A stretch of 51,506 nucleotides of DNA from DASQBT01 sp049578545 (GTDB taxonomy: Bacteria > Pseudomonadota > Gammaproteobacteria > Burkholderiales > Thiobacillaceae). The position numbers were made by a program, and so were the translations under genes. The stretch covers positions 1 to 51,506 of the forward strand of contig JBAUMF010000066.1 of assembly GCA_049578545.1 (NCBI GenBank). Reading direction: 5' to 3'. This document shows, in pieces, positions 1-9,268 of this stretch. Numbering within the stretch: position 1 is the first letter of the stretch; each line of letters opens with the position of its first letter. The notes under the pieces were generated by a model. The model worked only from the letters and a program-made list of their open reading frames with translations. It ran no database searches and had not been told where the DNA came from.

Positions 1-437
1 GCAAGGCACAACAACTCCTCGCCTGCAGCAGGATTTCGCAGTCGTGGGGTATCTGCGCATCCACCAATGCCAGAACCTTCAGCGTGTACTTCAGGGATCT
101 CTAGAATCGTCTGCCCTGCAACACAGACAGTCATAGGCTCTTCGGCGGCGCCAACGGCTGAACGGGTCGGTAGAGAAACACACTGTTCCTGGAAGCTGCT
201 ACTGAGCTTGTTATGGCGAGGGCAGGCGCAGACCAGCTAGCGAGCTACTGGGACGAACCGAAAATCGGGCTGAAGAATCGCAGATCTCCAACTTATTCCC
301 GACCAAAACATTGCACAAGCTGATGGCTCTTGATCGACCAAATCGGATCGCCACATTATTGGCCGGTTAGTCGCCACAGAAGGACGACTTGGTCTTGTGG
401 CCCAAGCCGCTTGGCGGGTTACCGTTCCTGGAGGGTT
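1..437. other. No convincing gene; possible remnants
   Basis: No complete gene is visible here. On the minus strand about 1-105 stays open to the window edge and reads like protein (LKYTLKVLALVDAQIP), with an in-frame stop just upstream and no clear start, so it may be a fragment. On the plus strand a frame open from 206 to the stop at 368-370 also reads plausibly (ELLGRTENRAEES) but has no start codon with a ribosome binding site. A short hairpin, CCAAGC-C-GCTTGG, lies near 401-413. I recognise none of these. Confidence 0.3.
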
Positions 438-971
438 TTACTTCATGTTGTAAAAATCCGCCAAGGCCTGCAGAACCTCCTGCAGTTCCTTGCTGGCCAC
501 CTTGACCGCCTTCATCTGCTTGATACCGAGGTGGCGTGCTTCATCCACCGGGTCCGAGATGCCGACGACAATTTTCCCTGCTTTGCCCGGCCATCCGCCC
601 ACAGCCTTTTCCTTGGCATCGACACGATACACGGCAAAGCGGCAGGGGACGATAAGACTGATATTCGGGTCTTCCTTGATGGCCTGGACCAGGTACTGGG
701 ACTTGCAGGCGTAAACCACCTTGTTCTGAACATCCATTTGGTAGTTCTCTTTGAGTCCCTTGTCGATATCCTGGACCTTGAGCACTTCCCAGTTCATATT
801 CTCGATTTCGGTCTGCAGATGTTTCACCACTTGGACAAAATCGACCGTGGCCGGCAAGTAGATGTAATATGCGCCCCCGTGTTTGTGTATATCGCCTGCC
901 GAGGCCGGGGCGGCCAGTACCAGTGACAATCCGAGAAGACACGTTTGAAGAACGAGTAGCAGATATTTCAT
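438..971 (-). CDS. DUF302 family periplasmic protein
   Basis: This is a 177-residue protein with a signal peptide (MKYLLLVLQTCLLGLSLVLAA, cleavage near ASAG) followed by a DUF302-like domain: a first part with YYIYLPATVDFVQVVKHLQ and a later ACKSQYLVQAIKEDPNISLIVPC, the usual pattern of a small alpha/beta fold. The start at 971 was chosen because AAGGA lies just upstream and the signal peptide begins there; a longer reading frame exists but adds a non-secretory leader. It is the last gene of a three-gene cytochrome cluster, 125 bp after the multiheme cytochrome. The function of DUF302 is not established; export and context suggest a periplasmic role linked to electron transfer or redox stress, which is inference. 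Confidence 0.75.
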   Translation of the reverse strand: MKYLLLVLQTCLLGLSLVLAAPASAGDIHKHGGAYYIYLPATVDFVQVVKHLQTEIENMNWEVLKVQDIDKGLKENYQMDVQNKVVYACKSQYLVQAIKEDPNISLIVPCRFAVYRVDAKEKAVGGWPGKAGKIVVGISDPVDEARHLGIKQMKAVKVASKELQEVLQALADFYNMK

Positions 972-1096
972 GGCATATCCTTCAGAAGTCGGTCGCAAAA
1001 TTTCACCTTGGTCTGACGCAGAACTCGTTGACATCATCAAGACACCAACACGACAAGTTAACGCCTTGCCATCGGCCCGTTCTTCGCTTCACGCAG

Positions 1097-3055
1097 TCAC
1101 CGCGACATTGTTGCGTAGCCATACAGCACCAGAACCAGCAGGGTGAGGCTGGCGAAGATGAGGACCGCGGTGAGCAACCTGGCACCTTTGGCCATACGCG
1201 CCGACGGCGGTTTAACCAGGTACTTGTCGAGTTCACCGGTGGCGAGCAGTCGCTCATACGCCAATGCGTGATCATGCTTGAACTCTTCCAGCGGCACCGA
1301 TCCGGTGAAGATGGAAGTGCTCATCGGAAACTTGTCCGGGCGGAAGTGCACGTTGAAGTAGTGCACCGTAAACAGGAATACCGCCGCAAGCAGGGCCTCT
1401 TCCCCATGCGCAATGGTGGCGATGTTGAACACCCAGCCCGGCAGAATAATCGAGGTTATGGTCGGGAAGAACAGGAGCAGACCCGTACCCCCGATGATCG
1501 CCATACCCCAGAACGGCGCCCAGTAATCGAACTTCTGCCAGTACGACCAATGGTCGAAGCTCGGGCGTGGCGCCCGGCCCAGGAACCAGTGGAACATGGC
1601 GGCGATATCGCGCAAGTCCTGCAGGCTTGGCACCAGCGAAGTGGGGCCGAACCAGGTAAAGGTCTTGCGATTGCGCCAGATGTTGAAACCGACCATGGCG
1701 AACTGGACCATGAACGCCGTCAACAGGATAACGCCTGCGGTGCGATGGATGATCGCCTCCATCTTCGGTCCGCCGATCAGATGGATCACCGCATGCGCCC
1801 AGGCCGTATTCGCGAACTGAAGCGTGGTGCCGGTCAGCACCAGGGTGATGATGCTCAGTGCAAACAGCAGGTGAATCAAGCGCCAGAAGACGCTGAAACG
1901 GCGGAAGTAGACCGTCGCGGGCTTGGCCGGATCAGGCTTGTAGCCCAGGCCAGCCTGGCGATCCTTGTACTCCCGATAGAACCAAAGCAAAACATGGGTC
2001 CAGAAGAACAGGAATACACTGATGATCAGGGCCTCCATGAATTTCGTCGTGATCCAGATGCCGGGATACCGGTGGAAGTCATGTGAGTTGCCATGGGGCT
2101 GGAAGCTGACGAAGTTTGCGGTTGCATCCTTGTGGCAGGATTGGCAGGTCTGCAGGAGATTATTGCTGTTCACCCTCGATGCCGGGTCGTTGGTCTTCTT
2201 GATGCCGTGGCCACCGTGGCAGTCGAAACATTTGGCCGTGCTGGTGTAGCCCAGGCGTTCAACCTGGCCATGGTAAGAGGCCAGGTAGGACTGCTGCATC
2301 GGCTTGTGGCAATTGCCACAGTTCTGGGTGATGCGCAGCTGCGTCGCATCCAGCATGGGCGAGGCGATGTTGTGGGTGGTGTGGCAGTCGGAACAGACCG
2401 CGGCCTTGGCATTCTTCTGCTCCATGACCGCCCTGCCATGCACGGAGGTCAGGTACTCGGCCTTTTCCTTCTCATGGCAGCGACCACAGACCTCGGGGTT
2501 CTTCAGGCGGCGCTCGGCACTCTGCTCGCTCCCCACGGGACCAATGTTGTGAGCGTCATGGCAATCGATGCAGGTGGCGTTGACCTTGGTATCGTCCAGC
2601 TTATTGGGCTGTGCATGGACTGAATGCAAGTAAGCGTCGATCTGCTGGTTCACCATCCCCAGCGTTTTGTATTCTGCGGTCGGATGTGCCTGCTGTTCCG
2701 CCCATTTCTGCCTGTGGCATTCGATGCAACCGACGCGTATAGGTAATGGCTCGGGATGCGGCAACGAAGTGATGTTGTTGTGGCAACCCACGCAAAGCTG
2801 CTTGCCGTGAGCACTGTGCTCAAACGCGGACTTGTCCACGAAGATATTGACTTCCGTCCCGTCTGGCCGTTTGACCGTCTTGTTTTCCGCATCGCCGTGG
2901 CACATCACGCAGCGCTTGTTGGCGATGGCTTTGGGGACAGCAGCGGCGCCGGCTTGCCCGGATAAAGTATCCGCACCCTGGGAGACGGGTGCAGCCAACA
3001 GGAAATAAGCCGTGGCCAAACACCAGAACAGTGACCTCAAGACCTTTCCGGCCAT
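1097..3055 (-). CDS. CbcL-like nine-heme cytochrome c / cytochrome b fusion
   Basis: This 652-residue inner-membrane protein has a signal sequence (residues 1-28), nine CXXCH heme-c sites between about residues 49 and 308 (CVMCH, CVGCH, CIECH, CIDCH, CGRCH, CSDCH, CGNCH, CFDCH, CQSCH), then five or six membrane helices with His residues spaced as in FdnI/HydC-type diheme cytochrome b (RLIHLL, IIHRTAG, IAHGEE, TVHYFNVH). Nine hemes c ahead of a diheme b domain is the architecture described for CbcL of Geobacter, a quinol oxidase used at low redox potential. Start 3055 has GGAGAGGA upstream. It probably exchanges electrons between the quinone pool and periplasmic cytochromes; the direction (anaerobic respiration or uphill flow from an inorganic donor) cannot be told from sequence. 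Confidence 0.85.
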   Translation of the reverse strand: MAGKVLRSLFWCLATAYFLLAAPVSQGADTLSGQAGAAAVPKAIANKRCVMCHGDAENKTVKRPDGTEVNIFVDKSAFEHSAHGKQLCVGCHNNITSLPHPEPLPIRVGCIECHRQKWAEQQAHPTAEYKTLGMVNQQIDAYLHSVHAQPNKLDDTKVNATCIDCHDAHNIGPVGSEQSAERRLKNPEVCGRCHEKEKAEYLTSVHGRAVMEQKNAKAAVCSDCHTTHNIASPMLDATQLRITQNCGNCHKPMQQSYLASYHGQVERLGYTSTAKCFDCHGGHGIKKTNDPASRVNSNNLLQTCQSCHKDATANFVSFQPHGNSHDFHRYPGIWITTKFMEALIISVFLFFWTHVLLWFYREYKDRQAGLGYKPDPAKPATVYFRRFSVFWRLIHLLFALSIITLVLTGTTLQFANTAWAHAVIHLIGGPKMEAIIHRTAGVILLTAFMVQFAMVGFNIWRNRKTFTWFGPTSLVPSLQDLRDIAAMFHWFLGRAPRPSFDHWSYWQKFDYWAPFWGMAIIGGTGLLLFFPTITSIILPGWVFNIATIAHGEEALLAAVFLFTVHYFNVHFRPDKFPMSTSIFTGSVPLEEFKHDHALAYERLLATGELDKYLVKPPSARMAKGARLLTAVLIFASLTLLVLVLYGYATMSR

Positions 3056-3096
3056 TGTTCCTCTCCAGCATTCCGGACCACGGGTACGCGCGCTGT

Positions 3097-3435
3097 TTAC
3101 AGCGACAGGATCCACTTGGCTATGGCGTCAGCATCCGTGACCGGGATTTCATCGTCGCCAGCCATCTGGGTTTTCTTGCCCAATTTCTTGGCCCAGACCC
3201 CTTTGCTACCCTTCTTGATGATATCGACCAGTAACTTTTCGGCGCCTTTCTGACCCTTGCGTTTCGCGGCAATTTCCCTGTAACTGGGGCCTTCGCTCCT
3301 TTGCCGCACGGCACCGGGTTTAACATCCAGCCTGTGGCAATCGCTGCACCCGTATTTATCGGAAAGCTCCATACTGGCCACTGCTGGAATGGAAATGAAA
3401 CCTGACAGCGCCAAAGCAATGATGATGTAACGCAT
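3097..3435 (-). CDS. Monoheme class I-type cytochrome c
   Basis: This is a 112-residue periplasmic cytochrome with a signal peptide (MRYIIIALALSGFISIPAVA), one heme site CSDCH shortly after cleavage, and a candidate distal Met in KTQMAGDDEIP about 60 residues later. Size and layout fit the c551/c552 group. It is the first gene of the cluster, 41 bp upstream of the nine-heme cytochrome, so it is the natural soluble electron partner of that protein. The spacing suggests co-transcription from the intergenic region at 3436-3869. Confidence 0.85.
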   Translation of the reverse strand: MRYIIIALALSGFISIPAVASMELSDKYGCSDCHRLDVKPGAVRQRSEGPSYREIAAKRKGQKGAEKLLVDIIKKGSKGVWAKKLGKKTQMAGDDEIPVTDADAIAKWILSL

Positions 3436-3869
3436 TTTTCGGCCTCACATAAAAAGCTGTTGGATACAAAGTCCCTATCTCTCGTCGCGAAGACGTTACC
3501 AGCCTAATTGAGATTGTTGCAGCATTCAATATATTTCCGATTGGATAAAACAATATATTCCGGCGAAGTCGCAGTGCTGACTGCACATTCAACGATCGCC
3601 CTACCAAGGGCAGGTAAAGGTCGCTTGCCGAGTTCAGAAATCCGGAACGCTGTCGCCGAGTCTGGCAACCCAGTGCCCGGTTGCCTCGTGCGCGGGGCAG
3701 AACATCGGCCCACTTTCACTGAAGTCGCATAGCTACTTGACTGATCAAGTGCTAGATTACAACGACGTTTGCCGAACAGGCGACGGCCCATTCTTCCTGA
3801 ACAATTGGAAAATTGACCCTGTCCCGGGGTGCCGCAGGCACCGACAACTCGATTTAAGGAGAGCACCAA
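3436..3869. other. Divergent promoter region between cytochrome genes
   Basis: This 434-bp gap separates the cytochrome c operon (leftward) from the cytochrome P460 gene (rightward) and must hold both promoters. The only structure I can point to is the inverted repeat at 3735-3750. Short open frames inside it lack convincing starts. Confidence 0.5.
3735..3750. promoter_or_regulatory. Inverted repeat, candidate operator
   Basis: The sequence ACTTGA-CTGA-TCAAGT has 6-bp perfect arms around a 4-bp spacer, about 120 bp upstream of the P460 start. The arms resemble FNR/NNR half sites (TTGA/TCAA), but the spacing between TTGA and TCAA is 4 bp instead of the usual 6, so assignment to that family is doubtful. 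Confidence 0.3.
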
Positions 3870-4421
3870 ATGATGAAATTCGCCCGCATTTTTACTGCTA
3901 TGGCCATCCCCCCGCTCTTCATGCTTGCATGCGCGAACCCTCCACCCCCCTCCGCGAAAGCGGCAGCCATTCTCAAGGACGGGGAATTGCCCTTGCCTGC
4001 AGATTACCGCACCTGGCCAAGATTCCTGCTTGACGTGCAGCGCCCCGATGCGAAACAGGTCCGGGACATTTACGTCAATCCTCAGGGATATGCTGCAACA
4101 GCAGGGAAGCCGTTCCCCTATGGAACGGTCACCGTTATGGAAAATTACAAGGCCAAGCTGAATCAAGACGGCACGCCCATGGTCGGTGCGGACGGCAAGT
4201 TGATCAAATCAGACCTGGCAGCAATTTTTGTCATGGGTAAAGGCGAAGGCTGGGGGAAAGGCGTGGCCGACAACCTGGCTACCGGCGAATGGATTTTCAC
4301 GGCCTACAAGCCCAATGGCACCAAATCGGACGCTGACCTGAATACCTGCCGCGCGTGCCACACGCCGCTCAAGGATAAGGACTTCGTGCAACGTTACGAC
4401 GAGTTCTTTGCCAAGCGTTAG
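3870..4421 (+). CDS. Cytochrome P460 family protein
   Basis: This 183-residue secreted protein has a lipoprotein-like leader (AIPPLFMLACANPPPP, Cys near residue 22) and a C-terminal heme site CRACH in NTCRACHTPLKDKDF. The order RDIYVNPQGY, then GTVTVMENYKAK, then a terminal CXXCH is the pattern of cytochrome P460 / cytochrome c'-beta. P460 proteins oxidise hydroxylamine or bind NO; c'-beta binds NO. Which type this is depends on a Lys-heme cross-link that cannot be placed without alignment. A good GGAGAG ribosome site lies 6-8 nt before the ATG. It is transcribed away from the cytochrome c operon and is followed by a gene-free 249 bp. Confidence 0.85.
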   Translation: MMKFARIFTAMAIPPLFMLACANPPPPSAKAAAILKDGELPLPADYRTWPRFLLDVQRPDAKQVRDIYVNPQGYAATAGKPFPYGTVTVMENYKAKLNQDGTPMVGADGKLIKSDLAAIFVMGKGEGWGKGVADNLATGEWIFTAYKPNGTKSDADLNTCRACHTPLKDKDFVQRYDEFFAKR

Positions 4422-4670
4422 CGATGGTGCTGGCGGCCAACCCCGAAGGCTTGCCACCGTATCTCAGTTCCACGGCGTAGCGGACATCTCGGCACAAGAT
4501 TGTGCCGGGTAGTCCGGGCTTCTGGGGCAAGGCTGCGCTTGCCGATTGCTTTCACGCGCAAGTGACAGAATATCATTGCAATTGGTGGCCGACTTCGGAT
4601 GGGTATAAATGGCGGAACCGGGATGCAATAGGCAACAGCGACCTGCTCACCATACTCTGCCACGTGCGCC

Positions 4671-6061
4671 CTAGAACTCCGCATGTACCCGCAGGCCCAG
4701 GATAGCTACGGGGCCGCGATCACGGTTATAGGCCGGATTGACAACATAGTGATAATCGAATCCCAGCGTTAGATACCTGTCCGCGTGCCAGGTGTAATAG
4801 AGCTCTGCGATCCGCTCGGGGCCATAGTTGAGTTGTCCATCGCCAATCAGGATGCCCATGCCACCCGCGGCAAAGTAATCCCGGGCTGCGTCGGACAAGC
4901 CATTCACCGCAGCGGCAAAGCCCACGGTGTCGTCATGGCGGCCCCAGTAGTCACCCTTGAGGGAGAGCCCGGCCGAAACCGATCGGTTGATCTCGGTGAA
5001 TTCGAAGGCCTCCTTGCTGCCATCATTCAGGCTGGCCCGGGCGAACACACCCAGACTGGATGTCATCTCCTGCTCGACACTTAGGGCAAAGCCGGGGCGA
5101 GATGCGAAGCGCCGCACCAGTGAAGTATCTGGCGGGGAACCTGTCTGTTGCCCCAGATGCAAGGCGTCGGTGTAACTGCCCATATAGCCGCGATTTACAA
5201 ACCCGAGCAGTTTCACCTTACCCACGTGGTGCCGGATGTGGTGACGCGTTTCCACTTCGCCAACCCATTCATATTGGCTGAATTTGTGATCCAGCACCCT
5301 GCTGTTCGGGACCTTTGAGAGATCGAAGCAACCGCCCCGCAGCGTCCACCAGGATTGGGTCCATTCCACTGCCATGCCGTACGTGTATCCCCCCACGCAT
5401 CAGCAGCGTAGTCGAAGGCTCCGGCGTCGATAATCGACCAGTTGAGAAAGTCGGCTCGCGGATCGTGCGCGTAGGTGTTGGCATCAAAGAGATCGGTGAC
5501 CGAGAACTTGCCCAGGGTCACTGTGACGTCGTTTTCCTCGACAGATCCTCCCAAACGATTGGCCCCTGCTTCGATGTTCTGCGCGGCCCCGCCCAAGCCG
5601 ATGATCTGCCGGAGGAACGTCCGCTGTAGTCGCAGGTAGGGCGAACTCGCCCCCACCTTGTTGGCTTCGCCGCTGGGAAAGCCCGCGATACCCAGGGTAT
5701 TGCTGAGCCCGAACCCCTGGTCGATTTCAGGATTGATGTACAGTTCGCCACCCTGCCACAGGCGGGTTCCCAGATAAAGGGTCAGGTCCGTCGTCTCGGC
5801 ACTGCTGGAGTGTGGATCAAGGCTGTCTGCGCCACTGTAGGGTGCCTTAAATCCGGGATGCCACTGGGTTACATTCGTCAGCTGGCCGTGGACGCTCCAG
5901 GTCTTCGCAGCCGACGTTTCCGGCGCCACGGTCTGTGCCACCATGGGGGCTGGAGGTCCCGAATCGAGATCGTCCGCTGCCACCGCCCTGAAGGATAGAC
6001 ACAGCGCGCGCACAAGCACCAGCATAGCTGGAGTGATTTGAAATTGGAACGTCATGCTCAT
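4671..6061 (-). pseudogene. OprB-like outer-membrane porin, frameshifted
   Basis: Two reading frames together encode one porin of about 460 residues. The first (6061 to about 5390) has an N-terminal leader ending near AVAADDL, then SVHGQLTNVTQWHPGF, RLWQGGELYINPEIDQG and TLGKFSVTDLFD, which match carbohydrate-selective porins of the OprB group. The second (about 5396 to 4671) resumes with YTYGMAVEWTQSWWTLRGG and ends in the typical aromatic C-terminal strand ILGLRVHAEF. The frames join at a run of six G on the coding strand (5389-5394): one added or two deleted G restores a continuous beta-barrel. This may be a true frameshift, slippage-based variation or a sequencing error. The divergent two-component system may control it. 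Confidence 0.75.
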
Positions 6062-6267
6062 GTCTCATGTGCTCGGCATTCTGCAGGGCATATCCCGCGC
6101 AAGCAGAACATTCATTCCAAGACAAAGGGGGCGTAGTATACACGCCAAAAATGACGGAGCAGGTCGACCATGCCGAGGATCCTGCGGTCGCGCCAGGGCC
6201 GGTTCACGCTTGTTCCGCATGAGGCGTTGCAGGCAGCACTTCTTGAACCATTGCGAATCGAACTACG

Positions 6268-6951
6268 ATGAGACTGTTGCTGGTAGAAGATGACACCCAG
6301 TTGGCGCAGGGAGTAGCTGCCGCCTTGCGGCAATCGGGCTATGCGGTTGACTGGATGATTAGCGGCAACGCCGCCAATACTGCGCTGCAAACTCAGGACT
6401 ATGATGCGGTGGTCCTCGATCTGAACCTCCCCGGCCTTGATGGATTCGAGGTATTGCGCCAGTTGCGCAGACGCGGGAGAGATATTCCGGTCCTTATCCT
6501 TTCCGCGCGTGAAGGCGCAACAGCCCGGGTGACAGGGCTGGACCTCGGCGCGGATGACTACCTGACCAAGCCCTTTGATTTACCCGAGCTTGAGGCCAGA
6601 CTCCGGGCCCTGATACGCCGCAGCCAGGGCCGATCGGGGTCAAAGCTGCAGGTTGGCCTGGTAACGCTGGACACCGTCAACCGCCAGGTGGAGTCAAATG
6701 GCTCAATTGTTGACCTGACACCCCGTGAATTTGGAATTCTGGAAATTCTCATGTCGCGCAGCGGACATGTGGTCTCCAAGCAGCATCTCGCGGAGCGGCT
6801 CTGCGAATGGGGCGAGGAAATGTCGAATACCGCAGTGGAGATACAAGTCCACCGGCTCCGCAAGAAACTTGAGGATTCCGGAATCGCCCTGCGCACTGTG
6901 CGCGGCTTCGGTTATCTGCTGGAAGCTGGCAATGACCCTCAGCCTGCATAA
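6268..6951 (+). CDS. OmpR-family response regulator, TctD/QseB-like
   Basis: This 227-residue response regulator has a receiver domain with the acidic pair D8/D9, phosphoacceptor D51 (VVLDLNLPG) and conserved K101 (LTKPF), then a winged-helix DNA-binding domain from about residue 125 (LTPREFGILEIL; VEIQVHRLRKKL; RTVRGFGYLL). It overlaps the start of the kinase gene by 20 nt, so the pair is translationally coupled. It is divergent from the porin gene with a 206-bp spacer, and regulators of this type often control the adjacent transport gene; that link is inference. Confidence 0.92.
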   Translation: MRLLLVEDDTQLAQGVAAALRQSGYAVDWMISGNAANTALQTQDYDAVVLDLNLPGLDGFEVLRQLRRRGRDIPVLILSAREGATARVTGLDLGADDYLTKPFDLPELEARLRALIRRSQGRSGSKLQVGLVTLDTVNRQVESNGSIVDLTPREFGILEILMSRSGHVVSKQHLAERLCEWGEEMSNTAVEIQVHRLRKKLEDSGIALRTVRGFGYLLEAGNDPQPA

Positions 6952-8308
6952 CCAGCTGCTGCGGAGAATGCTCTGGCCTTTGTTGCTGGTCAGTCTGGCA
7001 GGCGGCATCATTGCGTACTTTCTTGCGCTCCTCTTTTCCGAGGACGCCTATGATCAGTCCCTTGTCGACAACGCCCGTTCCCTGGCAAGGGAAATTGATT
7101 ATTCACAAGGCCACGTGCATCTGAACCTGTCAGCGCAGGCAACTGACATGCTGCAATGGGATCCACAGGATCGGGTCTATTTTCGCGTCGATTCGGCCAG
7201 GGATGGTTTCATCCTTGGGCAGACGGGTCTGACGCAGGCCATTCTTGACGGGAAGGACGAAGCCTTCGCCTATGGAACCTACTCGGGTCACAAGGTACGG
7301 CTGGTGACGATTGCCGAATTATTTGGTGATCAGATTGTAAAGGTGACGGTGGCGGAAACCCTGAACAAGCGCACACGCCTGGCCAGCGAAGTATTGGTAA
7401 CCGTCATCGTCCTTGAGTTGCTGGTCATTGTCCTGGCCCTGCTGCTGATCCGTTCCGGCGTTCGCCGCGGCTTGGCGCCCATCAGTGAGCTTGAGCAGGA
7501 AGCACATCTGCGGAGCTTCACTGACCTGACGCCGTTGCCCGAAACAAGCGTCCCCGACGAGATCCGGCCGTTTACCAATGCGATCAACAATCTGCTCGGC
7601 CGCCTGGGCAAGACGATGGATGCACAAAATCGTCTTATTGCAGACGCCGCCCATCAACTGCGTACCCCTCTGGCTGCAATCAAGGTCCATATCGAACGCG
7701 CGCTGCGGGAACCCAAGCCGGCTGGCCATGCTGAAGCGCTGCAGCAGGCGCTCGCCGCGCTTGAACGAACATCGCGCCTGACCAATCAGCTGTTGTTGAT
7801 GGCGCGGGCCGAATCCGATGCCGAGAGCCCGAGACATCATGCCACCATTGATCTATGCCAGTCGGCCATGGATACGGGCTCGTTGTGGGTGCCCAAGGCT
7901 TTGAGCCAGGGCGCAGATCTAGGATTTGAGGGGCCTGATGAAAAAGTCCCGGTGAAAGGTGACCCACTGCTGCTGGCCGAAATGGTGAACAATCTGCTCG
8001 ACAACGCGCTTCGATACGCCGGTCCAAAGCCACGGATCACGTTGCGGATCGAACCCCGCAGGGCCGATCACGGACCGATCCTAAGCGTCGAGGACAACGG
8101 ACCTGCCATTCCTGAACATGAGCGGGAAACAATATTTGAACGTTTCCACCGGATATCGGGCAGTACAGGCGAAGGCTCCGGTCTTGGTCTGGCTATCGTG
8201 CGCGAAATTGCCAACGCCCATGGCGCAACCGTTGTCCTGGAAAATCCACCCCAAGGCGGAAACCGCTTCAGCGTTTACTTCCCGAACGTGAATGATGGAA
8301 AGTTCTGA
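6932..8308 (+). CDS. Sensor histidine kinase, TctE-like
   Basis: This is a 458-residue membrane kinase. The start is taken at 6932 (MTLSLHNQLLRRM), which overlaps the regulator's end; a longer frame is open upstream but lies in the regulator gene. It has an N-terminal helix (LWPLLLVSLAGGIIAYFLALLF), a periplasmic region of about 130 residues, a second helix (VLVTVIVLELLVIVLALLLI), then the HisKA box with DAAHQLRTPLAAIK (the phosphorylated His) and the ATPase with N box NNLLDNALRYA, G1 VEDNGPAIP and G2 GSGLGLAIV. The periplasmic part resembles the N-terminal domain found in TctE-type kinases for small organic acids, but the ligand cannot be read from sequence. Confidence 0.9.
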   Translation: MTLSLHNQLLRRMLWPLLLVSLAGGIIAYFLALLFSEDAYDQSLVDNARSLAREIDYSQGHVHLNLSAQATDMLQWDPQDRVYFRVDSARDGFILGQTGLTQAILDGKDEAFAYGTYSGHKVRLVTIAELFGDQIVKVTVAETLNKRTRLASEVLVTVIVLELLVIVLALLLIRSGVRRGLAPISELEQEAHLRSFTDLTPLPETSVPDEIRPFTNAINNLLGRLGKTMDAQNRLIADAAHQLRTPLAAIKVHIERALREPKPAGHAEALQQALAALERTSRLTNQLLLMARAESDAESPRHHATIDLCQSAMDTGSLWVPKALSQGADLGFEGPDEKVPVKGDPLLLAEMVNNLLDNALRYAGPKPRITLRIEPRRADHGPILSVEDNGPAIPEHERETIFERFHRISGSTGEGSGLGLAIVREIANAHGATVVLENPPQGGNRFSVYFPNVNDGKF

Positions 8309-8446
8309 ACACAGTCTGAACACTATTGCTTTGACAATAGCCCGTCCTCCAGGTCCTCACGTTGCAGATTGACCAGGCGCCAAACTGGATTTATTGGCCC
8401 CTTAGCGGCGATAATTGCCCTTCCGCAATAATACCGAGGAATATCC

Positions 8447-9235
8447 ATGGGCTTTCTTGCCGGCAAGCGCCTGCTCATTACAGGTTTGATCAGCAACCGC
8501 TCCATTGCCTACGGCATTGCGCGCGCCTGCCACCGGGAAGGCGCTGAACTGGCGTTCAGTTACCAGGGTGAACGGGCGCGTGACCGGGTGGTCGATTTTG
8601 CCAAGCAATTTGGCTCCGATCTGGCGTTCCCCTGTGACGTGAGCAGCGACGAGGAGATCGACGCCCTGTTTACCCAACTCGGCAAACATTGGGACAAGTT
8701 CGATGGTTTCGTGCACTCGATTGCCTTTGCCAAGAAGGATGCGCTGGGTGGGGATTTTCTCGCAGGCATGTCGCGGGAGAACTTCCGCATTGCCCACGAT
8801 ATCAGCGCCTACAGCTTCTCTGCCATGGCCAAGGCGGCGCTCCCCATGCTGGAAGGCCGCAATGCCGCCCTGCTGACCCTGACCTACCTGGGCGCCAACC
8901 GCTCGGTGCCGCACTACAATCTGATGGGCCTGGCCAAGGCTAGTCTGGAATCCAGCGTCTACTACCTGGCCGCCAATCTGGGTCCAAAAAATATCCGCGT
9001 CAATTCAATCTCCGCCGGGCCGATCAAGACCCTGGCCGCCAGCGGGATTGCCGATTTCAACAAGCTGCTGGCCTACGGGGAGAAAAACTCGCCCCTGCGT
9101 CGCAACGTGACAATCGACGAGGTGGGCAACGCTGCCGCCTTCCTGCTGTCGGATCTCGCCAGCGGCATCACCGGAGAAATCACCTACGTGGACGGCGGCT
9201 TCAATACCACTGCAGGGCTTGCGGTTGAAAGTTGA
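8447..9235 (+). CDS. fabI: Enoyl-[acyl-carrier-protein] reductase (NADH) FabI
   Basis: This 262-residue cytoplasmic enzyme performs the last step of each fatty-acid elongation cycle, reducing trans-2-enoyl-ACP with NADH. It is an atypical short-chain dehydrogenase: the N-terminal nucleotide site reads ITGLISNRSIAYGIA and the catalytic pair is Tyr-X6-Lys in HYNLMGLAKASLE, as in E. coli FabI. SAGPIKTLAASGI is the usual substrate-loop motif. GAGGA precedes the ATG at a normal distance. It is 138 bp downstream of the kinase gene and converges with mutL. Confidence 0.95.
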   Translation: MGFLAGKRLLITGLISNRSIAYGIARACHREGAELAFSYQGERARDRVVDFAKQFGSDLAFPCDVSSDEEIDALFTQLGKHWDKFDGFVHSIAFAKKDALGGDFLAGMSRENFRIAHDISAYSFSAMAKAALPMLEGRNAALLTLTYLGANRSVPHYNLMGLAKASLESSVYYLAANLGPKNIRVNSISAGPIKTLAASGIADFNKLLAYGEKNSPLRRNVTIDEVGNAAAFLLSDLASGITGEITYVDGGFNTTAGLAVES

Positions 9236-9268
9236 ATAGAATCCAGAAGCGCTGCCGGACTTCAGCAT

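Noticed and set aside
869..2086. 405-residue plus-strand open frame
   Set aside because: It is antisense to the nine-heme cytochrome gene, has no family resemblance and is rich in Arg/Gln/His as expected from a shadow frame.
3504..4166. 220-residue minus-strand open frame
   Set aside because: It overlaps the P460 gene on the other strand and shows no domain.
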